Of a stretch of DNA of 64,000 nucleotides, positions 23,706 to 34,712 are shown one piece after another. Every line of letters begins with the position of its first letter. Positions within the stretch are counted from its first letter, which is position 1. Origin of the DNA: Siphonodentalium dalli (Eukaryota; Mollusca; Scaphopoda; Gadilida; Siphonodentaliidae). The notes below the pieces were generated by a model. It was given only the letters and a program-made list of their open reading frames with translations, had not been told where the DNA came from and made no database searches. The stretch covers positions 144,167,954 to 144,231,953 of the forward strand of contig CP136064.1 in assembly GCA_032622095.1 (NCBI GenBank), written 5' to 3'. The translations under genes and the position numbers were made by a program.

Positions 23706-23753
23706 GGTGCATTTATTTTTGACACTTCAAACATAACGATTGTCAAGGTGCCT

Positions 23754-24951
23754 GCAGATGGACCCGACTTCGTCCGGGCTGTTTCCCCTCTGCTTTTCGG
23801 CGAATTGCGCGAATTGACCTTGAATTGTCCATTTTGAAGGTCATGTGGGGTCACGATTAGACCCGTCCAAAACACTGCCCGGACAAAAGTACCAGACAAA
23901 AGTACCCGTCGAAATCCATCCGGTTTTACCCGATTTAACCTTGAATTGATCATTTTGAAGGTCAAGGTCAGGTCGGGGTCATGATTTGACCTGTCCAAAA
24001 CACTCAGTGGACAAAAGTAACCCTATGTATAAAATTTCGTGGAAATCCCATCAAAATTCGCGATTTGCCCTTGCATTGACCCGATTTCAAGGTCAAGATC
24101 AGGTCGCACGGGCAAATGAATAGGCTTATGAGACTCCCCATACGAAAGTATCCCTAGACACTAATTTTCATCGAAATCCCGTGGTATTCGGGCGTTTGAC
24201 CTTGAAATGACCCGATTTCAGACCCGACTTGGTCCGGGCTTTGAACTTGAATTGTCTATTTTGAAGGCCAAGGTCAAGTGGGGTCACGATTTGACCCGTC
24301 CAAAACACTGCCCGAACAAAAGTACCCGACAAACGTACCCGTCGAAATCCATCCGGTTTGACCCAATTTGACCTTGAATTGATCATTTTGAAGGTCAAGG
24401 TCAGGTCGGGGTCACGATTTGACCCGTCCAAAACACCCAGTGGACAAAAGTGACCCTATGTATAAAATTTCGTCGAAATACCATCAAAATTGGCGATTTG
24501 ACCTTGAATTGACCCGATTTCAAGGTCAAGGTCAGGTCGCACGGGCAAATAAATATGCTTATGAGACTCTCCATACGAAAGTACCCCCACATACCAAGTT
24601 TCATCGAAATCCCGTGATATTCGGGAGTTTGACCTTGAAATGACCCGGTTTCAAGGTCAAGGTCACGTCGGTAGGGCAAATTAATAGGTATATGCCACTC
24701 CCAGGCCGAAAATACACCCACATACCAAGTTTCATCGAAATCCCGTGATATTCGGGCGTTTGACCTTGAAATGCCCCAATTTCAAGGTCAAGGTGACGCC
24801 GCACGGGTAAATTAATATGCCTATGCCACTTCCCGGCCGATAGTATCCTCACATACGAAGTTTCATCGAAATCGGGTCGGCCGTTTTCGAGTTCATCGCG
24901 AACACACACACAGACAGACACACAGACATATCTTCCAAAATATACAATAGA
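23754..24951 (-). mobile_element. Large Helitron-like element, copy 3, lacking its CTA terminus
   Basis: Same structure as copy 2, beginning GCAGATGG. The TC end (24950-24951) abuts the small copy. Confidence 0.75.
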
Positions 24952-25331
24952 CTAGCCGATGAGCCCGACGTTGTCCGGGCTATTTAAAAACCAAATTTCA
25001 AGTCGATAGCTCCACCCGTTTCCGAGATCTGGTCTGCGCATGCGCGAAGCTGGCGTCGCACGGGCTCGGCGACCCGATAAAATTCGTATCTGGGGCAAGA
25101 TACATTCACATAGCAAATTTCAAGTCGATAGCTCCACCCGTTTCCGAGATCTCGTCTGCGCATGCGCGAAGCGGGCGCCGCACGGGCTCGCCAATACGAC
25201 AACGTCCACCGCCTGGTCAAACTACACACACGTACCAAGTTTCGTCCCGATCGGTCGAGAATCGTAGATTTGTATAAATGACAGACAGACAAACAAACAG
25301 ACAGACAGAGGTCTTCAAAATATTTATGAGA
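24952..25331 (-). mobile_element. Small Helitron-like element, copy 3
   Basis: 380 bp. CTAG at 24952-24955, GA at 25330-25331, then host T. Confidence 0.75.
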
Positions 25332-25388
25332 TTAAAGGGACATTTCCTGCACAGATATAATAGTTAGGGAGCCCGCATATGTTCTATT

Positions 25389-25880
25389 TACACTTTTGCG
25401 TACAAAAGGTTTGACCCCCTAAAGTTGGTACCAATAATGGAACATTCTGAAAAACCGATTTCTTAAGTTGCGCATTCCTGGGGTTTAGGGGCTGCTGAAC
25501 CCCAAAAAATGCCAAAAATCACTTCTATTTACACTTCCGCGTACATCGATGAATTTTGGTTTGATGATACTCCTAAGTGTACTCATTAAGAAAACACAAC
25601 TTAAGAAAGGGATTTTCCTGGGGTTTTCAGATAAGAAAGGGGGTCCCATGCTGAACCCCAAAACGTGATTTTTCACTTTTTTTTACACTTTCGCGTACAT
25701 CCATAATCTTTGGTCTCAAAGTACTTTGATATATACTAATTATAAAAACACAACTTAAGAAGCAACTTTTCCTGGGGTTTTAAGATAAGAAGGGGGTCAT
25801 CGGGTCACCCCTCAAAACGTAAAAAAATCACTTTTATTTACATGATTGCATTTGTCCAACGTGTGTGTATGTGCGTACAT
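25389..25880. repeat. Subterminal tandem repeat in left arm, about 150 bp, four units
   Basis: Units begin near 25389, 25529, 25682 and 25837 with TTTACACTTYCGCGTAC. Each then has a CTTAAGAAA block and CCTGGGGTTT. The mirror image occurs at 30920-31412. Confidence 0.8.
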
Positions 25881-27239
25881 CCCTTGTACGTTGCACTATT
25901 ACAACCAATACATCCCTAAATCGATACGATCAACTTAAGAAATATATATTCATGTCGTTTTCTGATAAGAACGAGACTTGTTACCCCCCCCCCCCCCCCC
26001 CCACAACCCGATCCATTTTCTAGAACTATAAGTGAGCCAGTTTTATGAAAATTATAGCGGGAAAATCTAGTAAAATGTACACAAATGTATATATTTTCGT
26101 GAAGCTAAGACATAATGACACTTTTTTGGGCCAAAATTGAAACTCACCATCCAAGATGGCCACCAAAATGGCTGCCGGAAGTTGAAAATATGACATTTTT
26201 TCACAAATATCTTCTAGATCAATTCATGCTGTTTGGACCTGGTTGAGTAATGCAACTTTATTTTGTGTTTTTTATATTAACTGATCATTGGAGCAATTAA
26301 ATATGCAATTATTGGGGTCCTAACCCCTTCCGATCCCTCAAAAATTTGATTGTACAGAATGCGGTATAAAATTTCACCAAAAAAAATCACAATTGGTATT
26401 CTAGTCATATTTCAACAAGAAATGAACAGAACTTTGTAATGTGAGTGAGGCATATCATTACCTATGCATATTCCAAATCACTGGAACCAAAATTCTTACT
26501 TTGGCTCAAAATGGCTGCCAATATGGCCGCCAAAACATGTAAAATGGTAAATATTACACCAGCGTGTCCTGCAATCGCTTACAAGTTGTGTTGATGTATA
26601 AAATGGGCCATTCTGCATTATATACATTGAATTCTAACATGTCTGATGCACCATGGTTAATTGTTCTATTTTCACCACTGACATCGTCAAAAATATTGGA
26701 CTTTTCTCTAAAAAACTTGACATAAATATTGGCAAAAATTCAGTTTTCAGGTTTGGACCATTTTTTCAGGTAAAATATAACTATCTTTGGATTGAAAGGT
26801 GTTTATTGTTTTGGTCTATCTTAAATGTGTCACACTACGGTGTTTATAGACCAAATTTCTCAAAGCTCAAGATGGCTTCCAAAATGGCAACCAAATTTGT
26901 AAAATGCTAATTTTTTACATATATCCCGAACATTCTCTGCATTATCCGAAAAGATAGCAAATTGTGACTCACTTGGTTATTATACGTGTTAGTTAATTAA
27001 CTGACAACTACATGTTCTATTCCCAGTTGTCCCAGTTCCGTATGGGGCATGACAAATTCATTTTAAAGTATGTAATTTGCCGAGAACCTCTTTTGTGATT
27101 TTGGCCATATTTATTGAAAGGAAATGGGCAGACATTTGAGACAGACCATAATCGTTGGCTATTCTGATCCATTATGATACAAAAAATGTCTACAGGATAC
27201 AGTGTGGATGCCAAGATCGTAGCCAGGAAGTTACTCTGT

Positions 27240-28897
27240 GATCATATTTGAGGTGAATAGGTATACATGGAGTTATTGTATGTCATGACTGATGTGAGTA
27301 GGTATACAATAAGTGACTATATGGTTATAAGTGGGTTGTCCATGGTAAGATGCATCTAGGTATACAGGGAGAGGTCATGGTCAGGTGTGAGGTCAATCGG
27401 TATGCATGGGGTGACTGTATGGTGTATGATTGTGTATATCCAGTACGGTGCATCCGGTGTGCCTGTATGGTCATTGGTGTGGTGTATGGATATATCTACA
27501 TGGTCATCTATGTGTTGATTATGTATATATGGAGTGACTGTAAGGTCATGGGTTGGATGTACATGTGTTGTCTGTATGATCATGGATGGGGTGTGTGGAT
27601 AAATAGGTAGTGATTTTATGGTTACGGGTAATGTGTATAGGTATATATATGGAATGACTGTACGGTCATGATTGAATATGAATACCTGGAGTAAGCTGGT
27701 GGACATTATCGAGCGTGTGGGTACATAGGGAGTGTCCTTGTGGTAACGGGTGGGATGTATATTTATATATATCGTGGATGTATTATCATTGGTGGGTGTA
27801 TAGGTCTTAGCTGTATTATCATGGATGGCGTGTATGATTATACAGTGAATTGCTGAATTGTCATGTGTGAGGTGTATATGCAAGTATGGATTGTTTGAGT
27901 GGTGGTATGTGCAGGTTTTTTGTATATCTGGAAGGGCTGAATGGCCATTAGTGAGCGGTACATGTGTACCTGGAGTGAATCTATGGTCTATGATGGGCTG
28001 CATACGTATATCAAGTGGTTATATGACTATATGTGTCGAATAGGTATACATGTAGTGACTGTATGGTTAATGGAGAGATGAGTACACGTAGGTATACAAG
28101 TAGTGACTGTATGATCATAAATGTAATGAACATCTATACAGGGGGTGACAGGCGTATGAGTATACATGTATCTGGTGTTCCTGTTTGGTGACTCGTGTCG
28201 GTATCGTCATGTGTAGGTTATACCAGTACACACACGTGTTGTTTATTGTCATGGGCGAGGGATATGTGTATATAGCGAGTGGCTATATGGCCATGGATGA
28301 GGTGCATATGCATACATGGAGTGACTATACTGACATGGCTGGGGTGTATTAGTATATCTTGAGTGGCTATTCGGCTATGGTGTGACAAATAGGAATACAT
28401 GGATTGACATGGCCACTGTTGGGGTGAATATGAATACAAGGATTGACCATGATCGTGTATAAATGTTTTGAATAGGTACACACGGGGTGACTATATGGCC
28501 ATAGGTCAGGTGAAGGAGTATACCAGGTAACATGGGTGAGGGTATGTGTATGAAGCGAGTGGCTATATGGCCATTGGTGATGTGCATATGTATACCGGAA
28601 TGACTTTATGGTCATTGTTGTGGTGTTGATGTATATATTGATTGTTCATTTGACCATGCGTTTGGAGAATAGGTATACAGGGGATGACCTTATGGCAAAT
28701 GGTGAGATGAATGGGTATACATGGAGTGACTATATGGTTATGGGTCATGTTTAGGAGTATACCCGGTGTGCCTGCATTGTGACGCGTGGCTGTATGGTCA
28801 TCCGTGGTCATGGGTCAAGTGTACATGTATACAGTTGGTAACTATATTATTATGTATGTGGTGTTTATGTATATATGTAATGACTGTGTGTTAATGG
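27240..28897. repeat. Minisatellite, left half
   Basis: Degenerate units of about 40-60 bp of the form GGTATACATGGAGTGACTGTATGGTCATGGGTGAGGTG. The 215-aa minus-strand ORF at 27356-28003 and neighbours are read-through of this array. Confidence 0.85.
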
Positions 28898-28978
28898 GTG
28901 GCTATCGCTTTCCACGATATGACATGACCTCTCTATTGATTAACATATCCTTGAGTTATTGTGGAAAGCGATAGCCAC
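28898..28978. repeat. Central hairpin of the foldback
   Basis: GTGGCTATCGCTTTCCAC at 28898-28915 is perfectly complemented at 28961-28978, with a 45-nt loop. Array orientation reverses here. Confidence 0.95.
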
Positions 28979-29585
28979 TCAAGGTACATATGTACAATCC
29001 ACCCATTACCCCAGTCACTCCATATGTACATAAACACCACACAAATGACAACATAGTCACCCACTTTATACACGTACATGTACTAGTACACCTGATCATA
29101 CAGCCATATTTGGTTATACCCGTACATACCACAAATGACGATACAGCCACGAGTCACCATGCATGAACACCTACACCCGACCATATAGTCACTCTATGTA
29201 TACATATTCACTACATTCACGATCATACAGTCACTCAATGTATACATATTCACCTCACATGGACCATACAGCCACTGCATGTATACCTATTCGCCATACC
29301 CATGACCATGGAGTAAATCCAGGTTTACATATGCACATCACCAATGATGAGCCCGTCCAGATATACCAATATCCGCACATACGACCACTCATAAGTTCCA
29401 TACATGCCATACTCATACACGCCATCCATGATAATAAATCTACTCCCCATACACCACCAATGATAACACATCCACAACATATATAAATATACGCCCCATC
29501 GTTACCAACAGGGCACTCCCTATATACCCACACACCATTCATGACCATACAATAACTCCCTGTATACCTATTGTCCTCATATATG
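28979..29585. repeat. Minisatellite, right half (inverted)
   Basis: Complementary orientation of the same units (CATACAGTCACTCAATGTATAC-like). It is only about one third the length of the left half. Confidence 0.85.
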
Positions 29586-31768
29586 GTCATAACTCCCTGG
29601 CTACCATCTTGGCTTCCACCCTGTATCCAGTTGATAATTTTTTATCATAATGGGCCAGAATACCCACATATCATGGTTCATCTCAGTTCAGTCTCAAAGT
29701 TCTGCCCATTTCCTTTCAATAATATGGTTCTCCGCAAAATTCCATACTGCAACTTTAAAATGAATTTGTCATGCCCCATACGGAACTGGGACAAACATAA
29801 TAGAACGTAGTTGTCAGTTAATTACATTGTAACTAACACGTACAATAACCAAGTGAGTCACAATTTGCCACTTTTTTTCGGATAACGCAGAGAATAATGT
29901 TCGGGATATGTTAACTTTTAACTTTTTACAAATTTGGTTGCCATTTTGGAAGCCATCTTGAGCAATTTAGTCTATAAACACCGTAGTGTGACACATTTAA
30001 GATAGACCAAAACAATAAACACCTTTCAATCCAAAGATAGTTACATTTTACTTGAACAAATGGTCGAACCCCGAAAAGTTAATTCTTGCCCATATTTATG
30101 TCCAATATTTCTGGTAAATGTCAGTGGTGACATAGTAAAAATGATCCATGGTGCATCAGGCATGTTAGTATGCAATGTATAGAAAACAGATTAGCCAATT
30201 GTGTACATCAACCACAACTTGTAAGCGATTGCAGGACACCCTGGGGCAATATTTACCATTTTCCATATTTTAGCCGCCATTTTCGCAGCCATTTTGAGCC
30301 AAGGTAAGATTTATGGTTCCAGTGATTTGGAATATTCATAGGTAATGATATGCCTCACTTACATTACAATTTTCTTTTCATTTCTTGTTGAAATATGACT
30401 AGAATCTCAATTGTGATTTTTTTGTAAAATTTTGTACTGCGTTCTGTAAAATCGAATTTTTGAGGGATCGGAAGGGGTTAGGACCCCAATAATTGCATAT
30501 TTAATTGCTCCAATGATCAGTTAATATAAAAAACACAAAATAAAGTTGCATTACTCAACCAGTTCCAAACAGCATGAATTGATCTAGAAGATATTTGTGA
30601 AAAAATGTCATATTTTCAACTTCCGGCAGCCATTTTGGCGGCCATCTTGGATGGTGAGTTTCAATTTTTGCCCAAAAAAGTGTCATGTCTTAGCTTCACG
30701 AAAATATATACATTTGTATACATTTTACTAGATTTTCCCGCTATAATTTTCATAAAACTGGCTCACTTATAGTTCTAGAAAATGGATCGGGTTGTGGGGG
30801 GGGGGGGGGGGGGGGTAACAAGTCTCGTTCTTATCAGAAAACGACATGAATATATATTTCTTAAGTTGATCATATCGATTTAGGGATGTATTGGTTGTAA
30901 TAGTGCAACGTTCCAGGGGTGTACGCACATATACACACGTTGGAGGAATGCAATCATGTAAATAAAAGTGATTTTTACGTTTTTGAGGGGTGACCCGATG
31001 ACCCCCTTCTTATCTTAAAACCCCAGGAAAAGTTGATTCTTAAGTTGTGTTTTTATAATTAGTATATATCAAAGTACTTTGAGACCAAAAATTATGGATG
31101 TACGCGAAAGTGTAAAAAAAAGTGAAAAATCACGTTTTGGGGTTCAGCATGGGACCCCCTTTCTTATCTGAAAACCCCAGGAAAATCCCTTTCTTAAGTT
31201 GTGTTTTCTTAATGAGTACACTTAGGAGTATCATCAAACCAAAATTCATCGATGTACGCGGAAGTGTAAATAGAAGTGATTTTTGGCATTTTTTGGGGTT
31301 CAGCAGCCCCTAAACCCCAGGAATGCGCAACTTAAGAAATCGGTTTTTCAGAATGTTCCATTATTGGTACCAACTTTAGGGGGTCAAACCTTTTGTACGC
31401 AAAAGTGTAAATAGAACATATGCGGGCTCCCCAACTATAATACCAATTCCAAGGCCATAAAAAGGTAATTAGGGGTTAATGAGAGGGGGGCTTGCTTCCC
31501 TCACATGGTGTGCTCATTGACTTGAAAGAAGGGGAACCTTATCTAATATTATTAGCATCCCTGCCCCCAAAATATATTTTATATATTTTATAAAAGAGAC
31601 ATATCCTTTAGATCTGTACCATTTCCATCTTCAAAAAAGAAAATTATGAGTTACTGGGGGGATTGCTTCACTTATATGGTGAGCCTATATAGACTTGAGC
31701 CTATATAGACTTGAGTGGTGTGTGTGCCATTTAAAATTAATTAAGAGGGGATCAATGCATATGAATTT

Positions 31769-31898
31769 TTATTTGCGCTAAGCACAAATGATTTGCGCTT
31801 AAGTGCAAATGACAGAAGTGATTTGCCCTTAAGCACAAATATTTATGCTTAAGCCCAAATATTTGCGCTTAAACACAAATAAGGAATACATGTGAAAA
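31769..31898. repeat. GCTTAAGC palindrome cluster 7 (triplication unit 3)
   Basis: Copy of the 20223-20353 cluster with a few substitutions. Confidence 0.8.
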
Positions 31899-32387
31899 CA
31901 CCCTTCCATTCATACATGTGTAGGTGCACTCTACTACATATACACCATTACATGCATGTGTTAACACACACATATAACTTACATATAGAGACAGACATAT
32001 ATTACACATGTCAAGGTGCTTACACGTGCATACATGAACAATGGTGTATCCGTATGGTTTCATACGTTTGATGGTGGGAAGGTTTAATTCAATTTTTTTT
32101 TTGAAATATACTACCGAAAAAGAAGTCAAATTAAAAAGTGACAGAAGCTGTTTAACCCTTTCTATACTAAATTAAAATATATGTAGGAATTGTTTAAAAA
32201 CAATAAAAAATATAATTAAAATGGTGAATGTTCCTGTTCATACATTGTATGGCCGTGCTTATACATTGGGTGGCAGCAGTGGGATCTTATATGCTGATGG
32301 TATTGAACTCAAGGGCAAGAGCATTGTTTGTGAGGGTTAACATAGCTAGTTCACTGCACTGTGTTTTGACTGTGGCGGTAGTATTTC

Positions 32388-32406
32388 TGACCAGCAGGTG
32401 GCGTTT
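32388..32406 (+). promoter_or_regulatory. CTCF-like motif 5
   Basis: Same 19-mer as motif 1. Confidence 0.45.
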
Positions 32407-32577
32407 GGTGCATTTATTTTTGACACTTCAAACATAACGATTGTCAAGGTGCCTATTGTGTGGCAGCAGTGGGATCTTATATGCTGATGGCATTGAACTC
32501 AAGGGCAAGAGCATTGTTTGTGAGGGTTAACATAGCTAGTTCACTGCACTGTGTTTTGACTGTGGCTGTAGTATTTC

Positions 32578-32596
32578 TGACCAGCAGGTGGCGTTT
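32578..32596 (+). promoter_or_regulatory. CTCF-like motif 6
   Basis: Same 19-mer as motif 1. Confidence 0.45.
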
Positions 32597-32649
32597 GGTG
32601 CATTTATTTTTGACACTTCAAACATAACGATTGTCAAGGTGCCTTTGCG

Positions 32650-34140
32650 CAGCCTGATTCATGATAATTTCTGATCACAGTAACTATACACGTTGTCATA
32701 GACGTTCTTTCGAAAATTGGACAAATGAAAAACGCGGCACGAATTTTGAGTGTTCAGTCGAGCGTTACCAAAACCTGAATACGGCTGAAATGAACAGACA
32801 TAAGTATAGTATAGTGTCCATAAGAAGCAGAAACATGCAATATAGACATCAACTACTTGTTCAAATGTTTCTAGCATTGAGTTTTCGAGTTGTTTTTTCA
32901 CTGAAATTCTAATGGAATTCTTGTTCCGCGCTTTCGCGTCATCCGGGGACGTCGTGTGGGGCGACGGTTATAGACTCGCCCAATTTTCTTAAAGTGTCAC
33001 TACGCGATGTGACTCGTCTACTGCAAAGTCTATGCACTGATAGACGCAGGTCACGCGGTAGCCTCTCGACCAATCAAATGCCCGCATTTCGACGAAAACG
33101 AAAGTAGTTGTAATTATATAACCGTCGCCCCACACGACGTCCCCGGATGACGCGAAAACGCGGAACGAGAATTCCATTAGAATTTCAGTGAAAAAACTAC
33201 TCGAAAACTCAATGTTAGAAACATTTGAATAAGTAGTCTATGTCTATATTCCATGTCTCTGCTTTTTATCTACACTATACTATACTTATGTCTGTTCATT
33301 TCAGCCGTATTCATGTTTTTGTAAAGCTCGATTGAACACTCCGAGTTCGTGCCGCGTTTTTTATTTGTCCAATTTTCGAAAAAGCGTCAATGACAACGTG
33401 TATAGTTACTGCTGTGAACACAACTTATCTCTCCAACTTATCATAAATCAGGCTGATCAACATGGCAAAATTTATTGGAAATAAATAAAATGTGTTACTC
33501 GATTACAACCCTTTTAACATTTTTCAGCTTTACAATGCTAATGACATGACATTTGTCACGAGCACATTAGATATGATCAGGGCATTTGTTTACAAATTAC
33601 ATCGGCCATGAATGCATGATCCGATGGAGTCTGGACTGGTCTGGAGTTAATAATTTTACCGGAGATAGCGGATTCGACTCTGTGTGTGTTGATAATTATT
33701 GGGTTGTTGTTGAGTCATTTTAAACGTAAATCGTAGCCAAACAAGTAATTCTTTTTATCATGGATTGTTCATTGCTGAAAATTGAAGTTGAAGCGTAAAT
33801 ATTTATTTTCTGAAAGTTTGCTTGACGAAGTTGCTCGTTGACAATTTCGGCAATTTTTTTTTCGGCCCATCAACCAAATTTTGAGATCGTCCAACGGAAA
33901 ATCATGTTTTAGCAATTAATTTTCTGAGATGGATTAATAGTAGATAGCTGAAAATAAAGTGTTATAGTTGTAATTTAAGCCATCAACGTCGTTTTTCGGT
34001 TGATCTATGAGCGTATAGACCGATCAGTAGACGAATAACATACTTAGTATAATCCGCTTCGCGGAATTATACAATATGTTATTCGTCTACTGATCGGTCT
34101 ATACGCTCATAGATCAACCGAAAAACGACGTTGATGACAT
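32650..34140. mobile_element. Foldback-family complex, second copy
   Basis: 32690-33115 is the inverse, and 33120-33410 the direct form, of the 7936-8400 sequence; the two meet at GACGGTTATA / TATAACCGTC. 33450-33980 then repeats the left arm of 13060-14566. A 156-bp hairpin follows, and then unrelated sequence. The second arm is absent. Confidence 0.7.
33981..34136. repeat. 156-bp near-perfect hairpin, copy 3
   Basis: Same borders (CATCAACG ... CGTTGATG) and the same 156-bp length as the two copies in 13584-14065. Confidence 0.9.
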
Positions 34141-34712
34141 ATATAATTCGAGCATTCCAACGACATTGATCAGAAACATAAGGTTATTAGATGAACTCAT
34201 ATCAAAACTAAATTCAAGTTGTTGTTCATCCATCAACTCAGAAAAATTAGATTAACCTGATCGTGTTCATTGAGGCTCGCCTGAATATGAAAAGCTGGCT
34301 ACAAATGTGATCGTCATAGAAAAGCTGGCTACACTTGTGATCGATTAAAAAAGCTGGCTACGAATGTGATCGGATCGCGGAGCCTTGTGACAATGACCCC
34401 ATCAGCGAAAGTTACATTAAGTAATGTTTTTAATATTTTTTTTTGATTTTTGATTTTGAGAAAAACAATGCCGATGGTGGCTAGCTGTCTTGAATTTAAA
34501 AATTGAATTTCCAATTCATGAGCACAGGCTATATAATCATATGCATAAAGCCATTCTTTGAGAGTTTTGGTGCTGATTCGTTACAACACACGAGTGACGT
34601 ATACTATTTATAGATCCTGGTACCGGCACAATTGACAATACTTATAGTTGCTTATTAAATAAAATTTATGTTAGCGAGTTTATCACTAACTCAAATTTAT
34701 AAACTAGTTATT

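Larger units (their letters stand above)
21101..23753. repeat. Tandem triplication, unit 2
   Basis: 2653 bp, starting GCAGATGG and ending GGTGCCT like unit 1, with few differences. It lacks about 136 bp after GGCCATAA at 22720. Confidence 0.9.
23374..23753. repeat. 190-bp direct repeat pair (unit 2)
   Basis: Two 190-bp copies start ATTGGGTGGC at 23374 and 23564, as in unit 1. Confidence 0.95.
25361..31437. mobile_element. 6.08 kb foldback (giant palindromic) element
   Basis: The terminal inverted repeats TAGTTAGGGAGCCCGC and (inverted) TAGTTGGGGAGCCCGC are flanked by TAA at 25358-25360 and 31438-31440. The uninterrupted sequence (CAGATATAATACC) is present in units 1 and 2, so the insertion is exact. 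Outer arms of about 1.85 kb (25361-27230; 29590-31437) mirror each other, including matching poly-C/poly-G runs at 25984-26002 and 30796-30815. Inside lies a minisatellite inverted about a central hairpin. No transposase is visible. A 3-bp TAA duplication is usual for PIF/Harbinger, but that assignment is tentative. Foldback/TU-type elements are the structural analogue. Confidence 0.85.
23754..32644. repeat. Tandem triplication, unit 3, split by a 6 kb insertion
   Basis: Runs 23754-25360, is interrupted by the foldback element, and resumes 31441-32644, ending GGTGCCT before unrelated sequence (TTGCGCAGCC). It keeps the 136 bp missing from unit 2. It also has a private duplication (GCCTATATAGACTTGA twice near 31682-31710). 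Confidence 0.85.
32265..32644. repeat. 190-bp direct repeat pair (unit 3)
   Basis: Two 190-bp copies starting near 32265 and 32455, as in units 1 and 2. Confidence 0.95.

Noticed and set aside
18716-24921. Recurring minus-strand ORFs of 87-117 aa (MDGSNRDPDLTLTFK and similar) and of 102 aa (MSVCHLYKSTILDRSG)
   Set aside because: They recur because the Helitron-like elements are repeated; the translations are built from the short DNA repeats and show no family motif.
27356-28003. Minus-strand ORF of 215 aa rich in His/Thr/Pro
   Set aside because: It reads through a TG/CA-rich minisatellite; the periodicity of the protein is that of the DNA repeat, and frames shift between units.
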